A stretch of DNA of 64,000 nt from JARFVT01 sp036677425 (GCA_036677425.1 JARFVT010000011.1:62001-126000), one strand, 5' to 3'; counted from the stretch's first letter, positions 1-9,364 are shown. Program-made: numbers and translations. The notes: a model not told the origin generated them from the sequence alone.

Positions 1-111
1 TTGACTGCCCGCAAGCTGCATGCCATCACCAGAATCACCCGCAAATCTGACCACAGCATTTTCAAGCTTTTCACGCGGATGGTTATTCTTACCTATCGCC
101 GCAACACTCAT
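1..111 (-). CDS. korA: 2-oxoacid:acceptor oxidoreductase alpha subunit, N-terminus only (KorA-like)
   Basis: These are the first 37 codons of a minus-strand gene that leaves the window at its left edge. The ATG is at 109-111 with a GGAGA ribosome site at 119-123. After a polar leader the peptide reads VVRFAGDSGDGMQLAGSQ, the start of the gamma domain of 2-oxoglutarate/2-oxoacid:ferredoxin oxidoreductase alpha subunits. The family converts 2-oxoglutarate (or another 2-oxoacid) and CoA to the acyl-CoA while reducing ferredoxin, with the beta subunit carrying thiamine diphosphate. The partner gene would lie outside the window. Substrate cannot be told from this fragment, so the symbol is a best guess; the family call is firm. 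Confidence 0.75.
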   Translation of the reverse strand, partial: MSVAAIGKNNHPREKLENAVVRFAGDSGDGMQLAGSQ

Positions 112-293
112 TAATTTATCTCCACTTAAAATTAACCGCAAATTATATTAACCATGACGCATGATCGATGCCTAGGGTTTAATATATTTATTTATTACTT
201 TGTTACAATAATCAATATTCTAGGGCTTATCATTGATATTGATTAATTTATAACTAAAAATTTATATTTGACTATATATTTATGTTATTTATT

Positions 294-1730
294 TTAAAAC
301 CGCATTAAAAAGCGTGTTATTCTTTTGATTTTAGTGCTAAATATCTTCGGTGTATAATAACTGCTAGCGACCCGTTTTGATATTTCACTTAAGGTTGGAT
401 AGGGCAGTATGATGCCAGCCATTGCACCAATTTTTTGCTTAGTATTTATGGCAAGAACCCATGGTGAGATTAATTCACCAGCATTTTTGCCAATGATGGT
501 TACACCAATTATCAGGCCTTTTTTATTTAATATAATCTTGATGAAGCCATCGGTTTTTTTATCGCATATGGCGCGGTCATTCTCGCCAAATGACCATCGT
601 AATATTTGATAATTGCCGCTGCCAAATTTTATTTCTGCGGTGGCTTGATCAAAACCCACATGGGCTAATTCTGGATCGCAATAAATAACCGCTGGCACAG
701 TGTTGTAATTGGCCTTTGCTGGTAATTTAAATAACATATTGCGAATGACAATCCCCGCGTCATAGCCTGCCACATGGGTAAATTGCAACCCGCCGCGCAC
801 ATCGCCAATGGCAAAAATTTGTTTATTTGTCGTACGCAATCTTTGATCTAATATTATTTTTTCATTTGAATATTTAATATTGGCGGCATTAAGGTTAAGA
901 TTTGTAATATTGACCTTGCGCCCACAGGCAATAAACAGATGTGAGCCTATTATTTCAATATTCTTAACATCATTATTGCCATTATCTTGCGCAATTATTG
1001 CGGTTATATTGTCATTCCCATTAACCATAGTTATCTGTGAATTTTCATATATATTAATGCCCTCTCGCAATAATTGTTGCCGCAAAATATCAACAGCTTC
1101 CATATCCAATTTTTGTAAAAGTGCTGTTTTTTGGATGATGCTAACCCTTGCGCCAAGCCTTCGATGGGCTTGGGCCAGTTCAATGGCAATAGGTCCACCG
1201 CCAAGAATGATTAAATGATCAATATTTTCACTAATATCAAATATATTTTCATTAGTATAATATTTGATATTTTCAAACCCATTAATATTGGGAATATATG
1301 GCGATGAACCCGTTGCAATGACAAAATATTTTGCCGTTATTATATTATCGCCTGCGGTGATTTTATTCGTATCAATAAAGCGTGCCTCGTCTTTGATAAC
1401 CTTAACGCCAAGGGCTTCAAATCTTTCCACCGAATCATTGGGTGCAATCGATGTGATGATGCCTTTTATATGGCTTTGTATTTTTTGCATATTAATTTTA
1501 GGTTTGACGTTATCAATGGTAAAAATATCCGCATGGCGCATGGCATGGGCGATATTAGCGACCGCGATCAAGGCCTTTGACGGTACACAGCCATAATTAA
1601 GGCAATCGCCACCCATATGTCTTTTTTCAACCATAACAACATCCGCGCCCATTTGTGACGCACCCGCCGCCACCGAAAGCCCACCAGCCCCCGCACCAAT
1701 GATACAAATATCGCATTTGATATGCTTCAT
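294..1730 (-). CDS. FAD-dependent pyridine nucleotide-disulfide oxidoreductase (mercuric reductase/Lpd-like)
   Basis: A 478-residue class I flavoprotein disulfide reductase. The FAD site is the GxGxxG run at residues 10-17 (IIGAGAGG). The redox-active cysteine pair sits in GGDCLNYGCVPSK (Cys43, Cys48). A second dinucleotide site for NAD(P)H is at about 174-186 (IILGGGPIAIELA), and AIGDVRGG is the usual second FAD contact. The C-terminal dimer motif, His-PTLSE in lipoamide dehydrogenases, reads YPTLSE here, with Tyr444 in place of the catalytic His and Glu449 kept. MerA-type enzymes also lack that His, but there is no MerA N-terminal heavy-metal domain and no C-terminal Cys pair. It is therefore probably an uncharacterised electron-transfer flavoprotein and not a true lipoamide dehydrogenase. 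No E2 or mer genes lie nearby. Confidence 0.85.
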   Translation of the reverse strand: MKHIKCDICIIGAGAGGLSVAAGASQMGADVVMVEKRHMGGDCLNYGCVPSKALIAVANIAHAMRHADIFTIDNVKPKINMQKIQSHIKGIITSIAPNDSVERFEALGVKVIKDEARFIDTNKITAGDNIITAKYFVIATGSSPYIPNINGFENIKYYTNENIFDISENIDHLIILGGGPIAIELAQAHRRLGARVSIIQKTALLQKLDMEAVDILRQQLLREGINIYENSQITMVNGNDNITAIIAQDNGNNDVKNIEIIGSHLFIACGRKVNITNLNLNAANIKYSNEKIILDQRLRTTNKQIFAIGDVRGGLQFTHVAGYDAGIVIRNMLFKLPAKANYNTVPAVIYCDPELAHVGFDQATAEIKFGSGNYQILRWSFGENDRAICDKKTDGFIKIILNKKGLIIGVTIIGKNAGELISPWVLAINTKQKIGAMAGIILPYPTLSEISKRVASSYYTPKIFSTKIKRITRFLMRF

Positions 1731-1835
1731 TATTTCAGTCCATATTTTCAGATATTATTTAGCCTATTCAATAATGTAAATTATCAAAATATGATAATCA
1801 CATCTTTCGAAATTTTTGTGATATTGGATTTCAAT

Positions 1836-2279
1836 TTAATCTTTCGGTGCGAACATAGCAAATATTTCAGCCTCGGTTAAATTTACCGTATCATTGGCAA
1901 ATTGATAATAATTGGGTTTTTTATCGATAAAAAATTGTTTGGTTAATTTATGTTTATCTGGATCTTCAAAACTTAAAGCCGCCATATTATATTTATCGCT
2001 ATCGATTAAATGATAAAATAAATTAGAGCCGCATTTGTTGCAAAAACCGCGTTCTGCCCATTTTGATGATTTAAATATTGTTATATTTTCAAAGCCAGTA
2101 AATTCGACTTTATTTTTACAATGCACTGCCATATATGCACCACTGGCCCATTTACGACAGCCGCCGCAATGACAGGCCGTTGTTTCTATTCTTCCATCAT
2201 TTTTTGCCGTTTGATCGAATTTAATTTTATAGCGCACCACGCCACATAAACAACCGCCAGTATAGTTATTATCGGTCAT
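1836..2279 (-). CDS. GFA/CENP-V family zinc protein
   Basis: A 147-residue protein of the family named after glutathione-dependent formaldehyde-activating enzyme; most members have unknown substrates. The zinc-binding cysteines are all present: Cys10 and Cys12 (GGCLCG), Cys36, Cys38 and Cys41 (ACHCGGC), and Cys80 and Cys83 (FCNKCGS). I start at the ATG at 2277-2279, which has AGGA about eight bases upstream and gives the family N-terminus directly before GGCLCG. An upstream ATG at 2348 would overlap pepN and add 23 residues without family character. It follows pepN on the same strand with a gap of 22 bases, so the two are probably co-transcribed. A true glutathione-formaldehyde role is not established. 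Confidence 0.85.
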   Translation of the reverse strand: MTDNNYTGGCLCGVVRYKIKFDQTAKNDGRIETTACHCGGCRKWASGAYMAVHCKNKVEFTGFENITIFKSSKWAERGFCNKCGSNLFYHLIDSDKYNMAALSFEDPDKHKLTKQFFIDKKPNYYQFANDTVNLTEAEIFAMFAPKD

Positions 2280-2301
2280 AATAGCATCCTTTATTAATTG
2301 A

Positions 2302-4992
2302 TTATTCACCCAGTGAATTAGAGGCGAGCGATTTAGAGGCAATTTCAAAAACGTCAGAACTTAAATCTTTTTGCGCTAATATTCGTTTTAATGCTGCGGT
2401 CATTTTATCCTGTCTTATTTCATCAAACCTGCGCCATTGCCCCAATGGGCTTAATAATCTTGCCGCCACCTGTGGGTTTATTTTATCAATCTTTATCACT
2501 TCACCTGCTAAAAAATCATAGCCAGAACCAGATTTATCATGAAATCCAGTTGGATTTGCCATAGAAAAAGCCCCGATTAATGCCCGTATTTTATTGGGAT
2601 TGTTGATGTTAAATATGGGATGCTTCATTAGTGATTTAACATTATTCAAGCTATTATTGTTTTTGGCTGTGGCCTGTATCATTAACCATTTATCCATCAC
2701 CTGTGGGTCATTTTGCCATTCATCGTGAAATTCTGCTAAGGCTTTGGTTTTTTCCGCTGTATTTAGCTGGCATAATTCCGCCAAACCGGCAATTATATCG
2801 GTCATATTATTGGAGCTTTTAAAATGATTATATAATATCTCGCTGGCATTATCTTTACATGCGATTGCCATATAGAATAATGATAAATTGCGTAAAGACC
2901 GCTTGCCCGCCTGCGCGGACGTTGGCTCGAAATCATCATTAATGATTTGTTCATTATATATTCTTATAAAATCTTTTTGATATGTCATGGCGATAGTTTG
3001 GCGTAAATATTGCCTTGCCTGATGGATAGCATCGACATCAATCACCGTCATTTGTTCGGCGATATATTCCTCGCTTGGCAAGGTTAATAATAATGATTTA
3101 AAGCCATTATCCAAGCCATCATCATTTATTATTTTCCCCATAGCTTTGATATAATCATTATTTATGGTTATATTATTTATATCTTTGCCCGATTGAATAT
3201 CTTTGGTGATTTTTAATAATATATCGCAAGAAAACTGCTGGCAGGCTTCCCAACGACAAAAGCTGTCATTATCATGTGCCATTAAAAATGCTTTGGCTAT
3301 ATTATCGTTATTATTTTCTATTATAATGGGTGCTGTAAAATTGCGATTGATCGAAAGCATTGGTTTTTCTGCAATATTTTCAAAGTTAAAATCTTCGCTT
3401 GCCGATTTTAAATGCAATAAATGCTCATCGGCAGTTTCGGTTAAATATGTTGCTTGTTGCGGCTTGCCATCCTTTCCTAATACTGCAATTTTAAGCGGAA
3501 TATGCAGTGGCTTTTTTATCGCTTGATCTGCGGTTGGATCGGTTGTTTGCGATAATTTCAAACGATAAATTTTATTTTCGCTATCATATTCCTCATGTAT
3601 AGTTACCTTTGGCGTGCCAGATTGGCTATACCAAAGTTTGAATTGTGATAAATCAACATCACTTGCATCAACCATCGCCTTGATAAAATCATCGCATGTT
3701 ACCGCCATGCCATCGTAACGTTGAAAATATAAGCCACAGCCCTTTTGAAAATCTTCCTCCCCCAAAATGCTGTGTATCATGCGGATAACTTCTGCACCTT
3801 TTTCATATATGGTGGCGGTATAGAAATTATTTATTTCCATATAGCTTTCAGGACGCACAGGGTGGGATAGGGGGCTTGCATCTTCGGGGAATTGTCTGGC
3901 GCGTAATTGGCGCACGTCATTGATTCTAGTTAATGATTTTGAACGCTGATCGGCGGAAAATTCCTGATCACGGAAAACGGTTAAGCCTTCTTTCAGGCTT
4001 AATTGAAACCAATCACGGCAAGTAACGCGGTTGCCCGTCCAATTATGGAAATATTCATGGGCAACGATCGCCTCTATATTGGCGAAATCCGCGTCGGTTG
4101 CGCTATTTTTATCGGCAAGAATATATTTTGCATTGAATATATTAAGCGATTTATTTTCCATCGCCCCCATATTAAAATCGCTAACGGCAACAATATTGAA
4201 AATATCTAAATCATATTCAAGATTAAACCGCACCTCGTCCCAACGCATTGATCGCTTTAACGCATCCATCGCATAATCGCATTTATTATCGTTACCATGT
4301 TCGACAAATATTTTTAAATCCACATTGCGCCCAGATTTGGTGGTGAAACCATCGCTTACTTCGGCTAAATCCCCCGCCACCAAGGCAAATAAATATGATG
4401 GTTTAGGAAAGGGATCATCCCAGACGGCATAATGAATATTATCTGTTAAATCGCCATTTTCAATATTATTGCCATTGGATAATAATATTGGGTTGGCCGT
4501 TTTATTGGCTCTGATGGTAACTTTATAACGGCTCATAACGTCTGGTCGATCAGGAAAATAGGTGATGCGGCGAAAGCCTTCGGCCTCGCATTGGGTGCAA
4601 TATGCCGAGCCGCTTTTATATAGCCCTTCAAGCTTTTTATTATCTTGCGGGTTAATTTCTGTCTTTATATATAGCTTAAATTTAGTCGGTAAATTATTTA
4701 TGGTTAGTCTATTATCGCTTTTAACATAATCTTTTGCTGTCAAGGCTGCGCCATCAATTTTTATTGCCAATAGCTTTAAATCTTCACCATCTAAAATCAA
4801 TGACGGGCAAGCATTATCATCCGCATCATTAGCATAATTACTGTTTTTTGATATTAACATATGTGATTGAACGATGGTTTTTTTTGCCGTCAGATCAAAT
4901 TCTAGATGAATATTTTCAATCACATATGGAAATATACGATAATCAGCGATGTTAATAACGGGGCGAATGGTCGGTTGGTCGATAGTTTCCAT
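2302..4992 (-). CDS. pepN: aminopeptidase N (M1 zinc metallopeptidase)
   Basis: An 896-residue cytoplasmic aminopeptidase that removes N-terminal residues from peptides. The exopeptidase motif GAMEN is at 276-280. The zinc site HEYFH is at 312-316, with the third ligand Glu335 exactly 18 residues further on in LKEGLTVF, as in all M1 enzymes. The length and the long helical C-terminal half match the gammaproteobacterial/alphaproteobacterial PepN subfamily of about 870-890 residues. The start ATG is at 4990-4992. The gene is divergent from lhgO, the two sharing a 110-base promoter region, and is followed on the same strand by the GFA-family gene. Identification is strong. Confidence 0.95.
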   Translation of the reverse strand: METIDQPTIRPVINIADYRIFPYVIENIHLEFDLTAKKTIVQSHMLISKNSNYANDADDNACPSLILDGEDLKLLAIKIDGAALTAKDYVKSDNRLTINNLPTKFKLYIKTEINPQDNKKLEGLYKSGSAYCTQCEAEGFRRITYFPDRPDVMSRYKVTIRANKTANPILLSNGNNIENGDLTDNIHYAVWDDPFPKPSYLFALVAGDLAEVSDGFTTKSGRNVDLKIFVEHGNDNKCDYAMDALKRSMRWDEVRFNLEYDLDIFNIVAVSDFNMGAMENKSLNIFNAKYILADKNSATDADFANIEAIVAHEYFHNWTGNRVTCRDWFQLSLKEGLTVFRDQEFSADQRSKSLTRINDVRQLRARQFPEDASPLSHPVRPESYMEINNFYTATIYEKGAEVIRMIHSILGEEDFQKGCGLYFQRYDGMAVTCDDFIKAMVDASDVDLSQFKLWYSQSGTPKVTIHEEYDSENKIYRLKLSQTTDPTADQAIKKPLHIPLKIAVLGKDGKPQQATYLTETADEHLLHLKSASEDFNFENIAEKPMLSINRNFTAPIIIENNNDNIAKAFLMAHDNDSFCRWEACQQFSCDILLKITKDIQSGKDINNITINNDYIKAMGKIINDDGLDNGFKSLLLTLPSEEYIAEQMTVIDVDAIHQARQYLRQTIAMTYQKDFIRIYNEQIINDDFEPTSAQAGKRSLRNLSLFYMAIACKDNASEILYNHFKSSNNMTDIIAGLAELCQLNTAEKTKALAEFHDEWQNDPQVMDKWLMIQATAKNNNSLNNVKSLMKHPIFNINNPNKIRALIGAFSMANPTGFHDKSGSGYDFLAGEVIKIDKINPQVAARLLSPLGQWRRFDEIRQDKMTAALKRILAQKDLSSDVFEIASKSLASNSLGE

Positions 4993-5102
4993 GGATAATG
5001 CCTTTTGAGAGAATATTTTAAATATACGGTAAAATAAATTTTAACCTATAATTACCGCTTATTCCATTTGATCAAGCCCAAATTTTGATTAATATAATAT
5101 TC

Positions 5103-6311
5103 ATGATATATGATGTTATAATAATTGGTGCTGGTATAATTGGCATTTCCACCGCATGGCAATTGCAACAACGCCTGCCCGATGCCAATATTTTATTATT
5201 GGAAAAAGAAAATTCATACGCCAAGCACCAAACCGGCCATAATAGCGGCGTTATCCATGCGGGCGTTTATTATCAACCTGATAGCCTGAAGTCGAAATTT
5301 TGCAAAATTGGCCTTAAGGCAACTATGGATTTTTGTCGACAGCATGATATTAAATTTGATCAATGTGGTAAGATGTTGGTGGCGACAAATAATGCGGAAA
5401 TGGCGCGGATGAATGATTTATTTAACCGATGTGGTCAAAATAATATCAAGGCGGAAATATTAAATAAACATCAATTAAAATATAGAGAGCCAGCCATTAC
5501 AGGGCTTGGTGGCATTTATATTGCCGATACTGGCATTGTTAATTATCGCGATGTTAGCGATAAAATGGCGCAGCTATTCATTAATTTAGGCGGTGTCGTC
5601 AAGCTTAACAGCATGGTGATAGATATTAATGAAATTAGCGATGGGATAATAGTAACAACCAATATTGGCGAATTTAAATCAAAATATTTAATTAGCTGCA
5701 CGGGCCTTATGGCTGATCATATTGTGCGAATGCTTGGTATTGAAATTGATTTTCAAATTATACCTTTTCGCGGTGAATATTATCAATTGCCAGAAAAATT
5801 TAATAATATAGTCAAGCATCTAATATATCCAATTTCTGATCCTGAATTACCATTTTTAGGGGTGCATCTAACCCGTATGATCGATGGAAGCGTAACGGTT
5901 GGCCCCAATGCGGTTTTAAGCCTGTCGCGGGAGGGTTATGCAAAATCATTAATGCAACAAATAAATATTACCGATGTAACGCAGATGTTAAAATTTTCTG
6001 GTTTTTGGAAATTAATACGTGATAATTGGCGTTCTGGCTTGAATGAGGCCAAAAATTCAATTTTTAAATCTGAATATTTGAAATTAGTACAGAAATACTG
6101 CCCTGAAATTACAATTGATGATTTATTACCATATCCGGCTGGCATTCGCGCCCAAGCGGTAACAAACGATGGCAAGCTTATCCATGATTTCTTATTTGCC
6201 GAAAGCAAACGCAGCATTAATGTAGCCAACGCGCCATCGCCCGCCGCCACATCGGCTATTCCCATTGGCGGCTATATTACCGATAAGGCGATAAAACGGT
6301 TTTTTAGCTAA
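5103..6311 (+). CDS. lhgO: L-2-hydroxyglutarate oxidase/dehydrogenase
   Basis: A 402-residue FAD protein of the DAO family that oxidises L-2-hydroxyglutarate, a side product of malate dehydrogenase, back to 2-oxoglutarate and passes electrons to the membrane quinone pool. The N-terminus is the FAD-binding fold (IIIGAGIIGISTAW). Long blocks match the E. coli LhgO/YgaF pattern as I know it: HQTGHNSGVIHAGVYY, LIYPISDPELPFLGVHLTRM, GSVTVGPNAVLSLSREGY and NAPSPAATSAIPIGG. I take the ATG at 5103 as the start; an in-frame TTG at 5085 would add six residues with no family support. It is divergent from pepN and convergent with the metal transporter gene ten bases downstream. Confidence 0.93.
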   Translation: MIYDVIIIGAGIIGISTAWQLQQRLPDANILLLEKENSYAKHQTGHNSGVIHAGVYYQPDSLKSKFCKIGLKATMDFCRQHDIKFDQCGKMLVATNNAEMARMNDLFNRCGQNNIKAEILNKHQLKYREPAITGLGGIYIADTGIVNYRDVSDKMAQLFINLGGVVKLNSMVIDINEISDGIIVTTNIGEFKSKYLISCTGLMADHIVRMLGIEIDFQIIPFRGEYYQLPEKFNNIVKHLIYPISDPELPFLGVHLTRMIDGSVTVGPNAVLSLSREGYAKSLMQQINITDVTQMLKFSGFWKLIRDNWRSGLNEAKNSIFKSEYLKLVQKYCPEITIDDLLPYPAGIRAQAVTNDGKLIHDFLFAESKRSINVANAPSPAATSAIPIGGYITDKAIKRFFS

Positions 6312-6320
6312 TATTTAAAT

Positions 6321-7025
6321 CTAAAATAATATTGCGGTTTGATAACAATTCATTAAACCAAATATCATTGTGCCGATGCCAATTATGGTTTGAATTGTTT
6401 GATTGGCAAAATTTAATATCCGTGCTGAATATTTTAATGGCACAGCGATTATCGCTGATAACATAGCCATGCCGATTATCGAACCAAGGGCAAATATAAT
6501 AATATATAGAAAACTTAATTCATGCTTGCCCATATTTGCCGCAGTAATAACTAATAAAGCCGCAGAACCAGCCATGCCATGCATTATGCCAACCAATAAT
6601 ATTTTTACGGGTATTTTTTTATTATGTTTATGTTCATGGCTAGATTTTTTATGTAATATTTGATCATTAATATGTGAATGTGCATGTAGATGCGGTTGCT
6701 TCGTCCCATGTTTATGAAAATGAAAATGTATTTTATCGCGTCGTAAACGGTAAATAACATGTCCACCAAGCATTAATAACATTATGCCGACTATGAATTC
6801 TAAAAAATTTGATATTTGCCCATCGATTTTATAACCGATGAATATTGCTGAACCAGCGATCAATATAAGGCTGATGCTATGACCGACACCCCAAAACGCC
6901 CCATGAAATATTATTTGTTTAAGCGATTTTTTGCCAGATATTATGCTTGATACGGCGGCGATATGGTCGGCCTCCAACGCATGTTGCATCCCAATTAATA
7001 GGCCAAGAATTAAAATCGATATCAT
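6321..7025 (-). CDS. UreH/NiCoT-like nickel or cobalt transport membrane protein
   Basis: A 234-residue membrane protein with about six hydrophobic segments. Segment 1 carries His15-x4-Asp20-His21 (HALEADH), the HX4DH signature of nickel/cobalt transporters, and a second family motif GIMHGMAGSAAL lies in the C-terminal half. Between them is a cytoplasmic loop rich in His (about residues 102-136), which probably handles metal. It resembles the short UreH/SafE-like members more than full-length NixA/HoxN of eight segments. No urease or hydrogenase genes are in the window; the only cobalt-related gene is pduO at 43 kb, so cobalt or nickel remains open. The start ATG is at 7023-7025. Confidence 0.75.
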   Translation of the reverse strand: MISILILGLLIGMQHALEADHIAAVSSIISGKKSLKQIIFHGAFWGVGHSISLILIAGSAIFIGYKIDGQISNFLEFIVGIMLLMLGGHVIYRLRRDKIHFHFHKHGTKQPHLHAHSHINDQILHKKSSHEHKHNKKIPVKILLVGIMHGMAGSAALLVITAANMGKHELSFLYIIIFALGSIIGMAMLSAIIAVPLKYSARILNFANQTIQTIIGIGTMIFGLMNCYQTAILF

Positions 7026-7157
7026 GAATCACCATAAAGAATAATCTTAAAATTAATTAATACAAAATTAATTAATAGATATGCAAATAAAATTGTCTAT
7101 TTGCTGATGATAATTTATAAATAATTTATGAAATAATACGGTCTTGAAGGATATATT

Positions 7158-8336
7158 ATGCAAATTTTATCATATCGATCTAAGTCTATATTAGCGGGCA
7201 TGGCGTCGCTTTTCATAGCTATGGGTGTTGCACGATTTTTATATACCCCATTAATGCCATTGAATCAGCAAGAGCAACATTTTGGCGATATATGGGGCGG
7301 TACATTAGGCACGGTTAATTTCTCAGGTTATCTTATCGGTGCATTGATTACTATATTTCTTCCTGCGGGGCGCATAAAATTATATGCTTTTAAGTCAGGC
7401 ATTATATTGGCCTTGATTTCAACACCAATGATGGTTGTCAATGATTGGGCAGGGGTAACTTTATTATCAAGATTTTTAGGCGGGATGGCTGGTGCATTGG
7501 CAATGATCATTGGCTCGTCATTATTATTACAAAGCCTGCCTTCTAAAAATTCACTAAATGGTATGGGGTTGAATTTTTCTGGCGTTGGTATTGGCATCGC
7601 TGTAACCGGTACAATGGTTATTTTATTCGGGCAAAAATTTGGTGCCGATTATATTTGGTTATTGGCAAGTTTTATATCTATCCCGCTTGGTATGGTTGCA
7701 TGGTTTTGGATACCAAAACCAATAATATCAAACAGCATAAAATCAATTAGCAATATTACATCGCATAAAATACCGTGGAATTTTATAATTATTATTACCA
7801 TTTGCGCTTATTTTCTTGAAGGCGGCGCATATGTGATTGATGCAAGTTTTTTAGTGCGGATTTTTAAAACCAATCCCGCATTGGCACCATTTGCCGAATG
7901 GATATGGGTGTTGCTTGGTCTTGCTGCTATTCCATCTAGCTATGGCTGGGCAAGGCTTGGGACAAGATTTGGCCATTTAAAGGCATTATTATTGGCCTAT
8001 ATAATGCAAACTATCGGTATATTACTACCTATTATATTACCAAATTAATTTGGCGCAGTGGTTGGCGCGATGATGTTTGGTGCAACATTTCTTGGTATTG
8101 TTACTTTGACTATGGCACATGGTGGAAAATTTATGCATTCTCATCCCGCCCGACTTATGGGGGTTTTTACCGCCGCATATGGCATATCACAAATGGTGGG
8201 GCCAGTGATTGCCGGCTGGATATTGGAAACTACAAATAATGCGGATTTACCATTGATGCTTGGCGGTATTTTATCAATAATATGTGTTATTTTAACCGCC
8301 ATACGCATATGGGATGATCAATATCGACGCATATGA
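7158..8336 (+). pseudogene. YbfB/YjiJ-family MFS transporter interrupted by an in-frame TAA
   Basis: The reading frame from ATG 7158 (with AAGGA just upstream) encodes an MFS protein with strong YbfB/YjiJ features: an N-terminal block with the phrase GVARFLYTPLMP, many membrane segments, and a C-terminal block with AAYGISQMVGPVIAGW. At 8046-8048 a TAA falls after residue 296, and the same frame then continues without any shift to 8336, completing a protein of about 392 residues. The break lies near the tenth membrane segment, so the last two to three helices would be lost. A one-base substitution is the simplest cause. Either this is a recent pseudogene, or an assembly error, or a truncated product is made; the codon use after the stop looks still constrained. 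Confidence 0.75.
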
Positions 8337-8463
8337 GCAAATTATATTACCAGATATGGCTAGATATGATAAAAACTATGGTTTAGTCTTGTTTTAGATC
8401 TAAAAGTAACATATAAGCTGCGCTGATCATCAAGGATATGATGTTATATTTTGATGGTTATTA

Positions 8464-8526
8464 TATAATCACTGCTCCTTGCTGGCGGATTCATTCGTTA
8501 GCAAAGATCAGGCGGCAAGTTTTTTT
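8464..8526 (+). promoter_or_regulatory. rpsF leader with mutually exclusive hairpins (attenuator candidate)
   Basis: A TATAAT hexamer at 8464-8469 may be the -10 box; I do not see a convincing -35. Downstream, bases 8478-8484 (CTTGCTG) can pair with 8513-8519 (CGGCAAG), seven pairs with one G-U, directly before seven Ts at 8520-8526, which is a terminator layout. Within it, 8479-8487 can pair instead with 8496-8504 (nine pairs, two G-U) and would break the outer stem. The rpsF operon is autoregulated by S6:S18 through a leader RNA in several phyla; I could not confirm the CCG signature of that motif here, so the link is inference. Confidence 0.4.
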
Positions 8527-8582
8527 ATTATATTTTAATATTAATATTTGCGCTGTTCTAAAAGAGCCAAAAGGAGTGACCA

Positions 8583-9110
8583 ATGTCAAACTATGAAACC
8601 GTGCTTATTGCACGTCAAGATGTGTCCGCTGGTCAAGCAGACGTATTAGCCGATCAATTTATTGGTTTTCTTACGGCTGAAGGTGGCGAGATTTCTCGTC
8701 GGGAATATTGGGGTTTACGCAACCTTGCCTTTCGTATTAAGAAAAACCGTAAAGGTCATTATATTTTAATTAATTATCAAGCACCAGCTTCTGCCGTGGC
8801 GGAAAAGGAACGTAATATGCGTCTATCAGAAGATATATTGCGTTATATGACTGTGCGTTGTGATGAATTGCCAACCGATGCGTCTGTTGTTATGCAACGC
8901 AAAGACGAACGTGGCGATCGCCCAACACGCCCGCGTTATGAACGTAATGATAATAAAAATAATGATCGTAATGCTACTAAAGAAGAAGCACCAAAAGAAG
9001 CTTCTAAAGAAGAAGCCTCAAAAGAAGAAGCCTCAAAAGAAGAAGCACCAAAAGAAGCTTCTAAAGAAGCCAAGCTTGACGCGTCTTCCCCAACTGAAGG
9101 AGAAGCATAA
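8583..9110 (+). CDS. rpsF: ribosomal protein S6 with long charged tail
   Basis: Small-subunit protein that binds the central domain of 16S rRNA as a heterodimer with S18. The first roughly 110 residues are a normal S6 fold (YETVLIARQDVSAGQADVLADQF, then RREYWGLRNLAFRIKKNRKGHY). The remaining 60 or so residues are a low-complexity acidic/basic tail built from repeated KEEA, KEAS and KEEAP units, coded by near-identical DNA between 8977 and 9070. Acidic S6 tails are common in alphaproteobacteria, but this one looks recently expanded. A clear ribosome site (AAGGAG) lies ahead of ATG 8583. The stop TAA shares its last base with the rpsR start, so translation is coupled. Confidence 0.96.
   Translation: MSNYETVLIARQDVSAGQADVLADQFIGFLTAEGGEISRREYWGLRNLAFRIKKNRKGHYILINYQAPASAVAEKERNMRLSEDILRYMTVRCDELPTDASVVMQRKDERGDRPTRPRYERNDNKNNDRNATKEEAPKEASKEEASKEEASKEEAPKEASKEAKLDASSPTEGEA
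8977..9070 (+). repeat. in-frame repeats coding the S6 tail
   Basis: Short imperfect direct repeats of an AAAGAAGAAGC(A/C)/AAAGAAGCTTC pattern encode alternating KEEA, KEAS and KEEAP units. The copies are almost identical in DNA, including the third codon bases, which points to slippage or recent unequal exchange and not to old selection on the peptide. The frame is kept throughout, so the tail length can vary without harming the S6 core. Confidence 0.8.
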
Positions 9111-9352
9111 TGGCGATGCACCCAGGAGCAAAACGTCCGTTTTTCCGTCGGAAAAAATCTTGCCCGTTCACTGGTGATAATGCCCCTGCAATTGATTATA
9201 AAGATATCAAATTATTGCAACGTTATTTATCGGAACGCGGTAAAATTGTACCTAGCCGTATAACTTCTGTTTCTGCAAAGAAGCAACGTGTACTTTCACG
9301 CGCCATAAAACGCGCAAGATTCTTGGGCCTTCTGCCCTATGTTATCAAGTAA
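9110..9352 (+). CDS. rpsR: ribosomal protein S18
   Basis: An 80-residue basic protein that partners S6 on the platform of the 30S subunit. The typical S18 landmarks are present: a basic N-terminus with RRKKSCPF, then IDYKDIKLLQRYLSERGKIVPSRITSV and KQRVLSRAIKRARFLGLLPY. The start ATG (9110-9112) overlaps the rpsF stop by one base, the usual coupling in the rpsF-rpsR-rplI operon. rplI follows after 12 bases with its own ribosome site (AAGGGAG). Confidence 0.97.
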   Translation: MAMHPGAKRPFFRRKKSCPFTGDNAPAIDYKDIKLLQRYLSERGKIVPSRITSVSAKKQRVLSRAIKRARFLGLLPYVIK

Positions 9353-9364
9353 GGGAGATCTATA

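Noticed and set aside
7158..8048. A complete 296-residue transporter
   Set aside because: It lacks the last membrane segments, which are encoded in the same frame right after the stop, so a broken gene is the better reading.
8936..9121. Minus-strand Ser/Ala-rich frame opposite the S6 tail
   Set aside because: Pure shadow of the repeated KEEA/KEAS codons.
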